From Corynebacterium tapiri (lineage in GTDB: Bacteria; Actinomycetota; Actinomycetes; Mycobacteriales; Mycobacteriaceae), in NCBI RefSeq assembly GCF_006334925.1, contig NZ_VDHJ01000003.1:186001-250000 (forward strand): 64,000 nt of DNA, written 5' to 3'. Of the stretch, positions 37,279 through 46,755 are shown piece after piece (the stretch's first letter is position 1; each line of letters begins with the position of its first letter). The notes beneath the pieces are model-generated. The model saw only the letters and a program-made list of their open reading frames with translations, was not told the DNA's origin and did not search any database. A program made the translations under genes and the position numbers.

Positions 37279-38670
37279 TTGGATACCTGGACCCCAACTC
37301 TTTCAGCAGGTCCGCTACTTGCCATCGCGCTCGCAGCTGTGGCGCTCATTCTGGTCATGGTGATTGTGTTCCGCGTACACGCGTTCATCACCCTGGTCAC
37401 GGTCTCTGCGCTTACCGCACTTGCCGCCGGCATCCCCTTCGAGGGCGTGGTGAAAACGATGACCGAGGGATTCGGATCCACCTTGGCGTCCGTGGCGTTG
37501 CTAGTGGGCCTCGGTGCGATGCTGGGCCGCTTGGTGGAGCTGTCTGGTGGCGCGCAAAGCCTGGCGGAGCTGATGCTGCGACGCTTCGGAGAGCAGCGCG
37601 CACCGCTGGCACTCGGTGTTGCCTCGCTCATTGTTGGCGTGCCTATCTTCTTCGATGCCGGCCTGATTGTGATGCTCCCGGTCATCTTTGCCGTGGCCAG
37701 GCGTATTAACGGCCCCGTTTTGTCCTATGGAATTCCCGCAGCCGGTGCATTCTCCGTCACCCACGTCTACCTGCCTCCCCACCCCGGCCCGGTTGCGGCG
37801 GCCGGTTTCTATGGAGCTGACCTCGGCCTGATCCTTCTGCTCGGCCTGGTGGTTGCACTACCCACCTGGTTGGTTTCCGGTTATTGGTGGGGTCTGGTGT
37901 CTGGTCGCCGCTTCCCGTTCCCGGTGACCGACCTGTTGGTTGGCCCGGAGCGTGACCTGAAGCCCGGACATCGGCTTGCTTCCCCGGCCGCAGTGCTGGG
38001 CGTGCTAGCCATTCCGATTCTGCTCATTCTGGGCAATACCGGGCTCTCCGCGCTTAGTGCTGCCGGAACGATTGACAAGGGCGCGCGCTGGGTGCAGTTC
38101 TTGATCTTCTTGGGCCAGACCCCGATTGCCTTGCTGATCAGCACTCTGGTGGCCACCGTGGTGCTGGGTCTGCGGATGGGTATGGGGCGCACCGAGGTCG
38201 AGCAGGCCGTGGAACAGGCCCTGGGCCCGATTTGCTCGGTCGTTTTGATCACCGGTGCAGGAGGCATGTTTGGCGGTGTGCTGCGCACCTCGGGTATCGG
38301 CGACGCACTCTCTGAGGTGATGGCGAGCATGGGGCTGCCGGTGATTGTGGCGGTGTACCTGATTGCGGTGGTGCTGCGTTTGGCCCAGGGCTCGGCCACG
38401 GTGGCCCTGACGACCGCTGCAGCTCTCATGGTCCCGGCCGTGGAGGCCGCCGGCTACAACTCGGTGCAGGTTGCTTTGCTGGTGTTGGCCACCGCTGCGG
38501 GCTCGGTGTTTGGCAGCCACGTCAACGACTCTGGCTTCTGGCTGGTGGGTCGACTCATGGGCATGGACGTGGCCACTACCCTGCGTACCTGGACCGTGAA
38601 CCAGGTGCTGGTGTCGGTGGTGGGCTTTGCGATCGTGCTGGTGTTGTTTGCTGGGAGTGGGTTGGTTTAG
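37279..38670 (+). CDS. gntP: GntP-family gluconate permease
   Basis: A 463-residue member of the GntP gluconate:H+ symporter family with about 12-14 membrane helices. FGSTLASVALLVGLGAMLGRLVE near residue 55, GVPIFFDAGL near 118 and LPPHPGPVAAAGFYGADLG near 160 are strong family motifs, as is VFGSHVNDSGFWLV near the end. A TTG at 37279 is favoured because AAAGG lies 7 nt upstream; an in-frame GTG at 37264 is the alternative. No kinase or regulator gene adjoins it. It sits between dnaE and the restriction enzyme, in what looks like the accessory part of the window. Confidence 0.88.
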   Translation: MDTWTPTLSAGPLLAIALAAVALILVMVIVFRVHAFITLVTVSALTALAAGIPFEGVVKTMTEGFGSTLASVALLVGLGAMLGRLVELSGGAQSLAELMLRRFGEQRAPLALGVASLIVGVPIFFDAGLIVMLPVIFAVARRINGPVLSYGIPAAGAFSVTHVYLPPHPGPVAAAGFYGADLGLILLLGLVVALPTWLVSGYWWGLVSGRRFPFPVTDLLVGPERDLKPGHRLASPAAVLGVLAIPILLILGNTGLSALSAAGTIDKGARWVQFLIFLGQTPIALLISTLVATVVLGLRMGMGRTEVEQAVEQALGPICSVVLITGAGGMFGGVLRTSGIGDALSEVMASMGLPVIVAVYLIAVVLRLAQGSATVALTTAAALMVPAVEAAGYNSVQVALLVLATAAGSVFGSHVNDSGFWLVGRLMGMDVATTLRTWTVNQVLVSVVGFAIVLVLFAGSGLV

Positions 38671-38728
38671 TGATTCTTCGATGAATTAGTTCCCAGGCTT
38701 TTCACAAAATCCATTACCTGTTGCGCCA

Positions 38729-38734
38729 TACTGT
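38729..38734 (+). promoter_or_regulatory. Possible -10 box of the restriction-modification gene
   Basis: TACTGT ends 5 nt before the ATG at 38740, and no Shine-Dalgarno is visible. This is the tightest spacing in the window, so the call is tentative. Confidence 0.35.
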
Positions 38735-38739
38735 TTCTT

Positions 38740-41700
38740 ATGGCTGCAATCTCCGATGTCCTGGATCAACTCAACGAAGTCACTAACGACGCCACGCGTG
38801 GCTACATGTTTGAGAAGCTCATGCTCAACTACTTCCGCGTGGATCCGGTGTTGAGCCAGGAATATTCAGAGGTCTACCGGTTTAACGAGTGGCCGCACAA
38901 TGGCGGCAAGACCGACACCGGCATCGACCTGGTGGCCCGCAGCTCCGAGGATGATTCCTGGGTTGCTATTCAATGCAAGTTCTACAAGCCCACCGCCTAC
39001 CTGCAGAAGCAAAACCTGGATTCCTTCTTCGAGGCATCCGGACGCACCTTCACCACGGATAAGGGCACCGAAGGCTTCAGCCACCGCGTGATCATCTCCA
39101 CCACGGACAAGTGGTCCAAGAACGCTGAATCCATGTTGGAGAACCAGCAAATCCCGGTTTCGCGCATTGGAATCAGTGCGATCGCAGATTCCCGCGTGAA
39201 TTGGGACGTGGCCTTCCCCGGTTCGGAGATCTCCATCGACCTCTCCCTCAAGGAGACCTTTGCTCCGCGCCCGCACCAGCAGGAAGCCATCGACAAGACC
39301 ATTGAGGCATTCGGTACGCACGATCGCGGCAAGTTGGTCATGGCCTGCGGTACTGGCAAGACCTTTACCTCCCTGCGCCTGGCCGAAACCTATGCAGAGC
39401 AGCTGGGAGGACGCGCCCGCGTGCTCTTTCTCGTTCCCTCGATCAGCCTGCTCTCTCAAACGCTGAAGGAGTGGACCGCCCAGGCAAACCTGGATTTGAA
39501 GCCCTTTGCGGTTTGTTCTGACACCAAGGTGTCCAAGGCCGCCGAGGACATCGCGGCATATGACCTTGAGGTCCCGGTCACCACCAACGGCAAGCATCTT
39601 GCCGAGCGCATGGAGCACGGCAAGCGCGCCGCCGGCCTCAACGTGGTGTTCTCTACCTACCAGTCAATCCAAGCCATCCACGACGCGCAGGCCAACGGAG
39701 CGCCCGACTTTGACCTGATCATCTGCGACGAGGCCCACCGCACCACCGGTGTCACGCTCGCTGGCGAAGACCCGTCGAATTTCACCCGCGTTCACGATGA
39801 GGACTACATCAAGGCCGGCAAGCGGTTGTACATGACGGCCACTCCGCGGCTTTTCGACGACACCACCAAGGCCAAGGCAACCGAGCACTCTGCCGAGATC
39901 GCCTCCATGGACGACGAGTCCACCTACGGCCCCGAGTTTCACCGCCTGGGCTTCGGCGAGGCCGTGGAGCGCGGGCTGCTCACCGACTACAAGGTCGTGG
40001 TGATGACCGTCGACGAGTCCACCGCCGCCGACGCGATGACCAGGATGAACTCCGCTGACAATGAGGTGACTCTCGATCTGGCCTCAGCAATGATCGGCAC
40101 CTGGAACGCGCTGGCCAAGCGATCTGGAAACGAGCAAGACACCGCCAGCGGTTTCTCCTCCAACGAGACCGCGATGAAGCGCGCCGTCGCCTTTGCCAAG
40201 GACATCAAGACGTCCAAAAAGATCGCCGCTGCCTTTCCGAGCCTCATCGATTCCTTCTCCTATGGGCTGAAGGAAAAAGCCGCCACCAACACTGACGTCT
40301 CGCTGCACAACGTGGACCTTGCTGTTCAGGCCGAGCACGTCGACGGCGGCATGAACGCGCTCGAGCGCGGCAAGCTTCTCACCTGGCTTAAGGCAACTCC
40401 AGAAGAGGACTCCACCAAGATCCTCACCAACGCGCGTTGCCTCTCGGAGGGCGTGGACGTGCCTGCCCTGGATGCGATCGCGTTCTTCAACCCCCGCAAC
40501 TCCATGGTGGACGTGGTCCAGTCCGTCGGACGCGTGATGCGCAAGGCCAAGGATAAGAACTACGGCTACATCATCCTGCCGGTCGCGGTGCCGCCGAACA
40601 CTCCCCCGTCCCAGGCGCTCAACGACAATCGCCGGTTCAAGGTGGTCTGGCAGATCCTCAACGCTCTGCGCGCCCACGACGACCGTTTTAACGCGATGGT
40701 CAACTCCATCAGCCTCAATGAGCAGGAGAAGGATCCGCAGGACAAGGACAATGCGTCCGGCAACAGCCTGCGTGACAAGCTAGCGGTCGAGCACGTCGGT
40801 GAAACATCTGATGAGCCAGCGGTCACCTCTGAGCAGCTTGGCCTTTTCTCCCTGGATCAGTGGCAGGAGGCCATGTACACCAAGCTGGTGGACAAGGTGG
40901 GCACCCGCACCTACTGGGAAGACTGGGCTGACGATGTTGCCGACATTGCCCAAGCACAAATTGCCCGCATTACCGCGTTGATTGACGATGCCTCCCCGGC
41001 CCTGCGCAAAGAGTTCGAACGCTTCATCACCGGCCTGCGCGCCAACTTGAACGACTCCATCTCCGAGCCCGAGGCCATCAGCATGCTCTCCCAGCACCTG
41101 ATCACTGCCCCGGTCTTTGACGCGCTTTTCAGCGAGCACGACTTCGCTTCCCACAACCCCGTGGCTCAGGTAATGACCCGCATGGTCAACGCCCTGGCCG
41201 ACAAGCGCCTGGAAACCGAGACCGACGGACTAGAGAAGTTCTACCAATCCGTCCGCGTGCGCGCCTCCGAGGTCACCAGCGCGTCCGGCAAGCAGGAAGT
41301 GATCAAGGAGCTTTACGAGCGCTTCTTCCGCAAGGCCTTTAAGAAACAGTCTGAAGCCTTGGGCATCGTGTACACCCCGGTCGAGGTCGTCGACTTCATA
41401 CTCCGCGCTGCCGACGAGGTCTCCCGCAAGCATTTTGGTAAGGGGCTTACCGACGAGGGAGTCCACATCCTCGACCCCTTCACCGGCACCGGTACGTTCA
41501 TGGTCCGGCTACTTCAAAGCGGACTGATCAGCCCGGAAGATTTGGCACGCAAGTATGCCACTGAGCTACACGCCACCGAGATCATGTTGCTGGCCTACTA
41601 CGTCGCGGCCGTCAACATTGAAACGACGTACCACGCAATTGTTTCCGAGCGGGCGCAGCGTGATGGTGCAGAAGAACCGGGTTACGAGCCCTTTGAGGGC

Positions 41701-43671
41701 ATCGCATTGGCCGATACATTCCAGGTCCACGAAGAAGACGATGCCCTTGATTTGGATATGTTCGTGGACAACAACGAGCGGATTCAGCGCCAGAAGGACG
41801 CACCGATTCATGTGATTGTGGGAAATCCGCCTTATTCATCAGGCCAGAATTCAGCAAACGACATGAATGCGAATTTAAACTACCCAACTCTAGATGGTCG
41901 AATTTCCGATACTTACGCGAAGAATTCAACTGCGAAGGCAAAAATCAAACTTTACGACTCCTATCTGCGCGCTTTCCGATGGGCAACCGATCGGGTTGGC
42001 GATAAGGGGATCGTCGCCTTTGTATCCAATGGAGGATGGATTGATGGCAACTCAGGCGACGGAGTCCGACTGAGCTTCCAAAAAGATTTCTCCGACCTAT
42101 ACGTCTTTAATCTGAGAGGCAATGCTCGAACCTCAGGTATGCAACGCCGCAAAGAAGCCGGAAATGTCTTTCGAGATGGTGGACGAACCACCATTGCAAT
42201 CACGATCGGCATTAAGAACCCATCCGACCACGAAAATCGCATTTACTATAAAGACATAGGTGACTATCTTTCTGCCGAAGAAAAACTCGAGATTGTAAAC
42301 CGTGCGACCCCTAGCAATCTTGACTGGGAAGAAATTATACCTAATTCTCATGGCGACTGGATCTCGCAACGCTCCGAAGACTTCGGGACCTGGCCAGCTC
42401 TAGGCAAGAATCCCATAGGATCTGTTAACTTTTTCAAGACGTCCGCGACAGGGTTGAGCACCAACCGCGACTCCTGGGTTTACAACTTTAGCAATGAAAC
42501 CCTAATAAAAAGCATTGACACTTTCGTTAAAACTTTCAATGAAGCCGTGTCCAAACTGGAGAAAGAAAAATCTATCAACGAATTCCTAAAACAGGAACCC
42601 GAGCTAGTAGACCCCACTAAAATTAAGTGGTCCTCTAATCTCATTAACAGATTGCAGAATAGGTCTGAGATACAAATTCCAGATTCAGAACAAATAATCC
42701 CGGCCCTGTATAGGCCTTTTACCACTCCTAAAGTCATTTTTCATCCGGTCTTCAATGACCGCATGTCACAGCTGCCACGCATGTTTCCTTCCGTAGCTCA
42801 TCAAAACATAGGTTTTGTTGTGGTTAGCCCTGGAGAAACCGTTGGAGGGGACGCCCTTGCAACTAATCTGGTCCCGGACCTTCATACCATCGCTTCATCC
42901 CAATTCTTCCCCCGCTTCACCTGGGAAAAGTTCGAGGCTGACGACGGGGAGCTATTCGGCACGGGAGTCGTCGAGAAGCAACCTTCAGAACACAGCATCT
43001 ACGGAGAGATCGGCGAAGTCGTCGATGGCTACGTGCGCACCGACAACATCACGGATGAAATCAAGACTCTCTACCGAGAAGCGCTTGGCGAGGACGTTAC
43101 CGGTGACGACATCTTCCATTACGTCTACGGCCAGCTGCACGATCCTGAGTACCGGGAGAAGTACAAGGCAGATCTAAAGAAAATGCTGCCGCACATCGAG
43201 CCCGAGACCGATCGCGCTCGCTTCGATCGCGTCGCAGCTGCGGGTAAGAAGCTGATGGACCTGCACGTCAACTATGAGGACGTCGAGCCCTATCCACTGG
43301 ATGTTCAGTTAAAGGAGTCGGCCGATCCGGAGGATCGCGAGACCTGGCGTGTGATTAAGCTCAAGTGGACCAAGAAGGTAGATGAGGAGACCGGCAAGAA
43401 GGTTAACGACGTCACCACGATGATCTACAACCCCAAGGTGACTATTGCGGGGATCCCGGAGGAAGCGGACCGCTACATGCTGGGGTCGCGCTCGGCACTG
43501 GCGTGGATCATCGACCGCTATCAGGTGAAGACAGATAAGAAATCGGGCATCGTCAACGATCCGAACGACTGGGCCGACGAGGTGGGCAATCCGCGCTACA
43601 TCGTGGATCTAATCGGCAAGGTGACGCGAGTGGCGGTGGAGACCGTCAAAATTATTGACGATCTGGGGTAG
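38740..43671 (+). CDS. Single-polypeptide restriction-modification enzyme (Type ISP-like)
   Basis: A 1643-residue fusion. About 1-170 is an Mrr-like nuclease (GIDLVA near 61, IQCK near 77). About 175-720 is an SF2 motor with Walker A MACGTGKTF near 201, DEAH at 330-333, MTATPR near 365 and QSVGRVMRK near 593. A helical coupler follows. About 880-1090 is an N6-adenine methyltransferase with DPFTGTGTF near 912 and NPPY near 1028. Then comes a target-recognition region and a C-terminal domain. The order and size match LlaGI/LlaBIII Type ISP enzymes, which cut after translocating from one asymmetric site and methylate one strand. GC drops sharply from about 41810 to 42900. Recognition sequence unknown. 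Confidence 0.88.
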   Translation: MAAISDVLDQLNEVTNDATRGYMFEKLMLNYFRVDPVLSQEYSEVYRFNEWPHNGGKTDTGIDLVARSSEDDSWVAIQCKFYKPTAYLQKQNLDSFFEASGRTFTTDKGTEGFSHRVIISTTDKWSKNAESMLENQQIPVSRIGISAIADSRVNWDVAFPGSEISIDLSLKETFAPRPHQQEAIDKTIEAFGTHDRGKLVMACGTGKTFTSLRLAETYAEQLGGRARVLFLVPSISLLSQTLKEWTAQANLDLKPFAVCSDTKVSKAAEDIAAYDLEVPVTTNGKHLAERMEHGKRAAGLNVVFSTYQSIQAIHDAQANGAPDFDLIICDEAHRTTGVTLAGEDPSNFTRVHDEDYIKAGKRLYMTATPRLFDDTTKAKATEHSAEIASMDDESTYGPEFHRLGFGEAVERGLLTDYKVVVMTVDESTAADAMTRMNSADNEVTLDLASAMIGTWNALAKRSGNEQDTASGFSSNETAMKRAVAFAKDIKTSKKIAAAFPSLIDSFSYGLKEKAATNTDVSLHNVDLAVQAEHVDGGMNALERGKLLTWLKATPEEDSTKILTNARCLSEGVDVPALDAIAFFNPRNSMVDVVQSVGRVMRKAKDKNYGYIILPVAVPPNTPPSQALNDNRRFKVVWQILNALRAHDDRFNAMVNSISLNEQEKDPQDKDNASGNSLRDKLAVEHVGETSDEPAVTSEQLGLFSLDQWQEAMYTKLVDKVGTRTYWEDWADDVADIAQAQIARITALIDDASPALRKEFERFITGLRANLNDSISEPEAISMLSQHLITAPVFDALFSEHDFASHNPVAQVMTRMVNALADKRLETETDGLEKFYQSVRVRASEVTSASGKQEVIKELYERFFRKAFKKQSEALGIVYTPVEVVDFILRAADEVSRKHFGKGLTDEGVHILDPFTGTGTFMVRLLQSGLISPEDLARKYATELHATEIMLLAYYVAAVNIETTYHAIVSERAQRDGAEEPGYEPFEGIALADTFQVHEEDDALDLDMFVDNNERIQRQKDAPIHVIVGNPPYSSGQNSANDMNANLNYPTLDGRISDTYAKNSTAKAKIKLYDSYLRAFRWATDRVGDKGIVAFVSNGGWIDGNSGDGVRLSFQKDFSDLYVFNLRGNARTSGMQRRKEAGNVFRDGGRTTIAITIGIKNPSDHENRIYYKDIGDYLSAEEKLEIVNRATPSNLDWEEIIPNSHGDWISQRSEDFGTWPALGKNPIGSVNFFKTSATGLSTNRDSWVYNFSNETLIKSIDTFVKTFNEAVSKLEKEKSINEFLKQEPELVDPTKIKWSSNLINRLQNRSEIQIPDSEQIIPALYRPFTTPKVIFHPVFNDRMSQLPRMFPSVAHQNIGFVVVSPGETVGGDALATNLVPDLHTIASSQFFPRFTWEKFEADDGELFGTGVVEKQPSEHSIYGEIGEVVDGYVRTDNITDEIKTLYREALGEDVTGDDIFHYVYGQLHDPEYREKYKADLKKMLPHIEPETDRARFDRVAAAGKKLMDLHVNYEDVEPYPLDVQLKESADPEDRETWRVIKLKWTKKVDEETGKKVNDVTTMIYNPKVTIAGIPEEADRYMLGSRSALAWIIDRYQVKTDKKSGIVNDPNDWADEVGNPRYIVDLIGKVTRVAVETVKIIDDLG

Positions 43672-43730
43672 GTCCCCTTCGCCCATTAAATGGTGCAGCG
43701 ATGACAGTCCAGTAACTTCGGACACAACAC

Positions 43731-43780
43731 GACCGGTTCCACTGCCTCACCACAGCGAGGCGCTAGGGCCGGTCTTTAAT
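43731..43780 (+). terminator. Rho-independent terminator after the restriction enzyme gene
   Basis: The outer stem is GACCGG (43731-43736) with CCGGTC (43769-43774). An inner stem GCCTC/GAGGC is included, and TTTAAT follows. It lies 60 bp after the stop codon. Confidence 0.7.
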
Positions 43781-43785
43781 AAATT

Positions 43786-44359
43786 CACCTTGGCTTATAC
43801 CGTTGCCGCCAAAAGACGAACGAGGGCGGCCGAGTGTTCACTTCAGTTTCGCTTCGCTCCAGTAGCCAAATCGTCAATTTTTCCGACGAGGACGTGAAGG
43901 CCTCGACACCATCGCTCCCACTGCATCGGCTGACGATCGCTTGCGGGGCGTGACACAGCAACGCTTGCCCCTGATATCGGTGACACATCAGGTCTAAGTG
44001 GAGGATCGTCGAAAAATTCGACGAAAAAGGATTGCATGCTCCTCTTTGCTGACTTGAAGGGCGAGCGCAGTGAAAACTGGACCACCTTCTCCATCGCCGC
44101 CTCCGGGTCCGCTTTTGAGGCTGACACCTTGCCAGATCAAGTACAGAACACCATTCTGTACTGCAGCGAGACCGAAGGCGAAACTCCCACCGGGCTGATC
44201 GTCGACAAGCCCAATGCCGAGCCCGAGCAGCCGACCACCCCGGCACAGCCCACCGAGCCAGCACCGCAGCAGCCAACTCAACCCAAGCCAGCCAACACTA
44301 CCGCGCCGTCGCTGTCTTCCCAGCTGAGCTCCGTATTGAGCGTCTCCTCGCGCAGTTAA
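43786..44359 (+). pseudogene. Frameshifted remnant of an unknown protein gene with Pro/Gln-rich tail
   Basis: Two coherent peptide stretches lie in different frames. From 43786 one frame reads HLGLYRCRQKTNEGGRVFTS and on to IVNFSDEDVKAST, stopping near 43960. Another frame opens at about 43934, reads LAPDIGDTSGLSGG, continues through KKDCMLLFADLKGERSENWT and LYCSETEGETPTG, and ends in a Pro/Gln/Thr-rich and Ser/Leu-rich tail at 44359. The intact reading frame from 44036 has AAAGGA 5 nt upstream and could still be translated as 107 residues. I do not recognise the family; two Cys and a PT-rich tail suggest a secreted or wall-associated protein. No signal peptide remains. Confidence 0.45.
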
Positions 44360-44394
44360 TAGATTCCGTCTGAAGTTACGCCTCGTGCCTGTGT

Positions 44395-44445
44395 GCACGG
44401 GGTGTTACTCGTCTCAGGGGTAAACATGTGCCCACCACCCCGTGC
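44395..44445. repeat. Inverted repeat upstream of rarD
   Basis: GCACGGGGTG (44395-44404) and its perfect complement CACCCCGTGC (44436-44445) flank a 31-bp loop. The right arm ends 2 bp before the rarD -10 box. It may be a terminator without a T-run or an operator. Confidence 0.55.
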
Positions 44446-44447
44446 CC

Positions 44448-44453
44448 TAAAGT
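44448..44453 (+). promoter_or_regulatory. -10 box of rarD, leaderless geometry
   Basis: TAAAGT ends 7 nt before the ATG at 44461. Confidence 0.55.
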
Positions 44454-44460
44454 GGCCCCC

Positions 44461-45318
44461 ATGCCGTTTGTCCTCGCCGCCTACCTCATGTGGGGCTTCT
44501 TCCCCGCGTTCTTCCCGCTGCTTAAGCCTGCCGGTCCGGGTGAGATCCTGGCGCACCGCATTGTGTGGTGCGCCGTGTTCATGGTCATAGCACTCCTGGT
44601 CACCCGCGGTTTTGCGGAGCTGCGCAGGGCAACCGCAAAGCAATGGCTGTGGGTAGCAGCGGCCGGTGTATTGGTCTCGGGTAACTGGGGCATCTACGTG
44701 CTAGCGGTCAACACCGGGCACGTGGCCGAGGCCGCCCTGGGGTACTTCATCAATCCGTTGGTCTCCATCGCGTTGGGCATGCTCTTCCTCGGTGAGCGCC
44801 TTCGTATCCTGCAAAAACTCGCCGTGGTCATCGCCATTGTGGGCGTGCTCTGGTTGACGTTCCTCACCGGGCAGCCGCCGTTCCTGGCCGTGGGGCTGGC
44901 GCTGACGTTTGGGTTTTATGGCTTGATCAAAAAGCGCATCCACCTTTCTGCCGCCGGATCACTCACGGCAGAAACTCTGGTGGTGGCCCCGATTGCACTG
45001 ATCTACCTTCTGGTCAACGGATCGCAGGGTAACTCAACGCTCCTAAGCGAGGGCCCCTCGCACACGCTTCTGCTGATCATCTCCGGCATCGTCACCGCCG
45101 CTCCCCTGTTCTTCTTCGGAGCCGGTGCCAAGCGTCTGCCGCTGTCTGCCATCGGCATGCTGCAGTACATCACCCCGACGATGCAGATGCTCTGGGCCGT
45201 GTTTGTGGTCCATGAGACGCAGACTCCGGCGCGCTGGATCGGCTTCGTCATCATCTGGGTCGCGGTGGCGGTCTACTTGGGGGATTTGCTGACTGCGCGC
45301 CGTCGCGTCAAGCCCTAG
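44461..45318 (+). CDS. rarD: RarD-type EamA family transporter
   Basis: A 285-residue transporter of the drug/metabolite superfamily, RarD branch, with about ten membrane helices. The opening FVLAAYLMWGFFPAFFPLL, HRIVWCAVFM, GNWGIYVLAVN..VAEAALGYFINPL and GAGAKRLPLSAIGMLQYITP are RarD hallmarks. The family name derives from chloramphenicol sensitivity, and the substrate is unsettled. The ATG at 44461 is chosen because a -10 box ends 7 nt upstream. Its last 11 bp overlap the convergent gene. Confidence 0.9.
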   Translation: MPFVLAAYLMWGFFPAFFPLLKPAGPGEILAHRIVWCAVFMVIALLVTRGFAELRRATAKQWLWVAAAGVLVSGNWGIYVLAVNTGHVAEAALGYFINPLVSIALGMLFLGERLRILQKLAVVIAIVGVLWLTFLTGQPPFLAVGLALTFGFYGLIKKRIHLSAAGSLTAETLVVAPIALIYLLVNGSQGNSTLLSEGPSHTLLLIISGIVTAAPLFFFGAGAKRLPLSAIGMLQYITPTMQMLWAVFVVHETQTPARWIGFVIIWVAVAVYLGDLLTARRRVKP

Positions 45319-45832
45319 GCGGGCGTACCCCGAACGCTCCCCACACGGCATCTGGCGGCAGAACTTCCACGGCCAGCACGCGGGGATCATCAAGAAGCGG
45401 CTTCAAAGCCTCAGGCGTGTCATACGCAATTACCGCGTCCAGGCCGTCGGTGTACTGCTGGAATACCTCGGCACGCGTGGCGCCTTCGACCGGCTCGGGG
45501 ATCGGGCGCGGGGCGTTGGCCTGACTGACCACAGCGTTCACGCGACGCAGCTCAGAGGTGATCTCTCCGACCTCCTGGGGAGTCAGCGTAGAGCTGAACG
45601 TGACCATGGAGTAGGCCGGCTGATCCTGCGGGGCCTCTGCAAGGGTCTGATTGGCCTCGTCGCGGTAAGCGCTCAAGGTTTGCCCACCCTCGGGTCCCAG
45701 GACGTCGCCGTTGGAGCCCACTTGCGCCGGCGGTTCGGAGTTGAGGCTGGCAAAGACCAACAGACCTACCAAGCCCACGGCGGACGCAGTAGCCAGGCCT
45801 ACGCGGGTGCGATCCACCCCGTCCAAGCTCAC
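45308..45832 (-). CDS. Single-pass membrane protein, uncharacterised
   Basis: A 174-residue protein with one N-terminal hydrophobic helix (residues about 11-30) and an extracytoplasmic domain of about 140 residues that I do not recognise. The helix has no following lipobox, so it is probably a membrane anchor. Its start overlaps the rluD-like stop by 4 bp (ATGA), so it is coupled to that gene and to lspA. Two regions resemble an FtsX- or ECD-type alpha/beta fold only weakly, and no function is proposed. Confidence 0.65.
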   Translation of the reverse strand: MSLDGVDRTRVGLATASAVGLVGLLVFASLNSEPPAQVGSNGDVLGPEGGQTLSAYRDEANQTLAEAPQDQPAYSMVTFSSTLTPQEVGEITSELRRVNAVVSQANAPRPIPEPVEGATRAEVFQQYTDGLDAVIAYDTPEALKPLLDDPRVLAVEVLPPDAVWGAFGVRPPRA

Positions 45833-46755
45833 TGGCGCACCTTGTCCAAAGCACCTGCCAGGTCATCCGGGTAGGGCGCGGTGATCTCCATCCACGAGCC
45901 ACTCGAAGGATGGTGGAAGCCCAGGCGCACCGCGTGCAGCCATTGGCGGATCAGGCCCAAGCGCTTGGCCAGGTTGGGGTCGCAGCCGTACATCGGGTCA
46001 CCGGCACACGGATGCCCGATGGAGGACATGTGCACGCGGATCTGGTGGGTGCGCCCGGTCTCCAGCTTGATGTCCAAAAGGCTGACCTCGCGGAAGGCCT
46101 CGATGACCTCGTAGTGCGTGATCGCGTGCTTGCCGCCCTCGGTCACGGCGAAGCGCCACCCGGCCGAGGGGTGCCGGCCAATGGGGGCATCCACGGTGCC
46201 CTTGATCGGATCGGGCAGGCCTTGGACCAGGGCGTGGTAGTTCTTGCTCACGGTGCGATCGCGAAATGCCTGCTTCAGCGAGCTGTACCCGCGCTCCGAG
46301 GCGGCCACCACCATCACGCCGGAGGTGCCCACGTCCAGGCGCTGCACGATGCCCTTGCGCTCCGGAGGGCCGGAAGTGGAGATGCGAAAGCCCGCGGCGG
46401 TTAGGCCACCAACCACGGTCGGCCCATCCCAGCCGATGGTGGGGTGCGCGGCCACGCCTACCGGTTTGTTCACGGCGATGAGGTCGTCGTCGCTGTAGAG
46501 GATGTCCATGCCCTCGACCAGCTCCTCCTTGGGCGTCAGAGGTTCCTCGGGCGCGGGCAGGGTGACCTCCAGCCAGGAGCCCGCGCTCAGGCGGTCGGAT
46601 TTGGAGGTGGTGGCGGCGTCGATAAGCACATCCCCCGCGGCCACGAGATCAGCCGCGACGGCACGAGAGAGGCCGAAGAGACGGCTCACCGCGGCGTCGA
46701 CACGCATTCCCTCGAGTCCCTCGGGGACGGGCAGTTGGCGAGTCTCACGCGCCAT
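45829..46755 (-). CDS. rluD: RluA/RluD-family pseudouridine synthase
   Basis: A 308-residue RNA pseudouridine synthase. The N-terminal S4 domain ([20 protein letters not shown]) covers about residues 15-75. The catalytic domain has [14 protein letters not shown] with the catalytic Asp, KNYHALVQG, and [15 protein letters not shown]. RluD normally modifies helix 69 of 23S rRNA; orthology is inferred from length, the S4 domain and its position after lspA, as in many bacteria. It overlaps lspA by 11 bp and the next gene by 4 bp, forming a tight operon. Confidence 0.9.
   Translation of the reverse strand: MARETRQLPVPEGLEGMRVDAAVSRLFGLSRAVAADLVAAGDVLIDAATTSKSDRLSAGSWLEVTLPAPEEPLTPKEELVEGMDILYSDDDLIAVNKPVGVAAHPTIGWDGPTVVGGLTAAGFRISTSGPPERKGIVQRLDVGTSGVMVVAASERGYSSLKQAFRDRTVSKNYHALVQGLPDPIKGTVDAPIGRHPSAGWRFAVTEGGKHAITHYEVIEAFREVSLLDIKLETGRTHQIRVHMSSIGHPCAGDPMYGCDPNLAKRLGLIRQWLHAVRLGFHHPSSGSWMEITAPYPDDLAGALDKVRQ

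Noticed and set aside
43785..44276. A 163-codon minus-strand open frame over the decayed gene
   Set aside because: Arg/Cys/Trp-rich shadow composition; the plus-strand peptides are more protein-like and carry the ribosome site.
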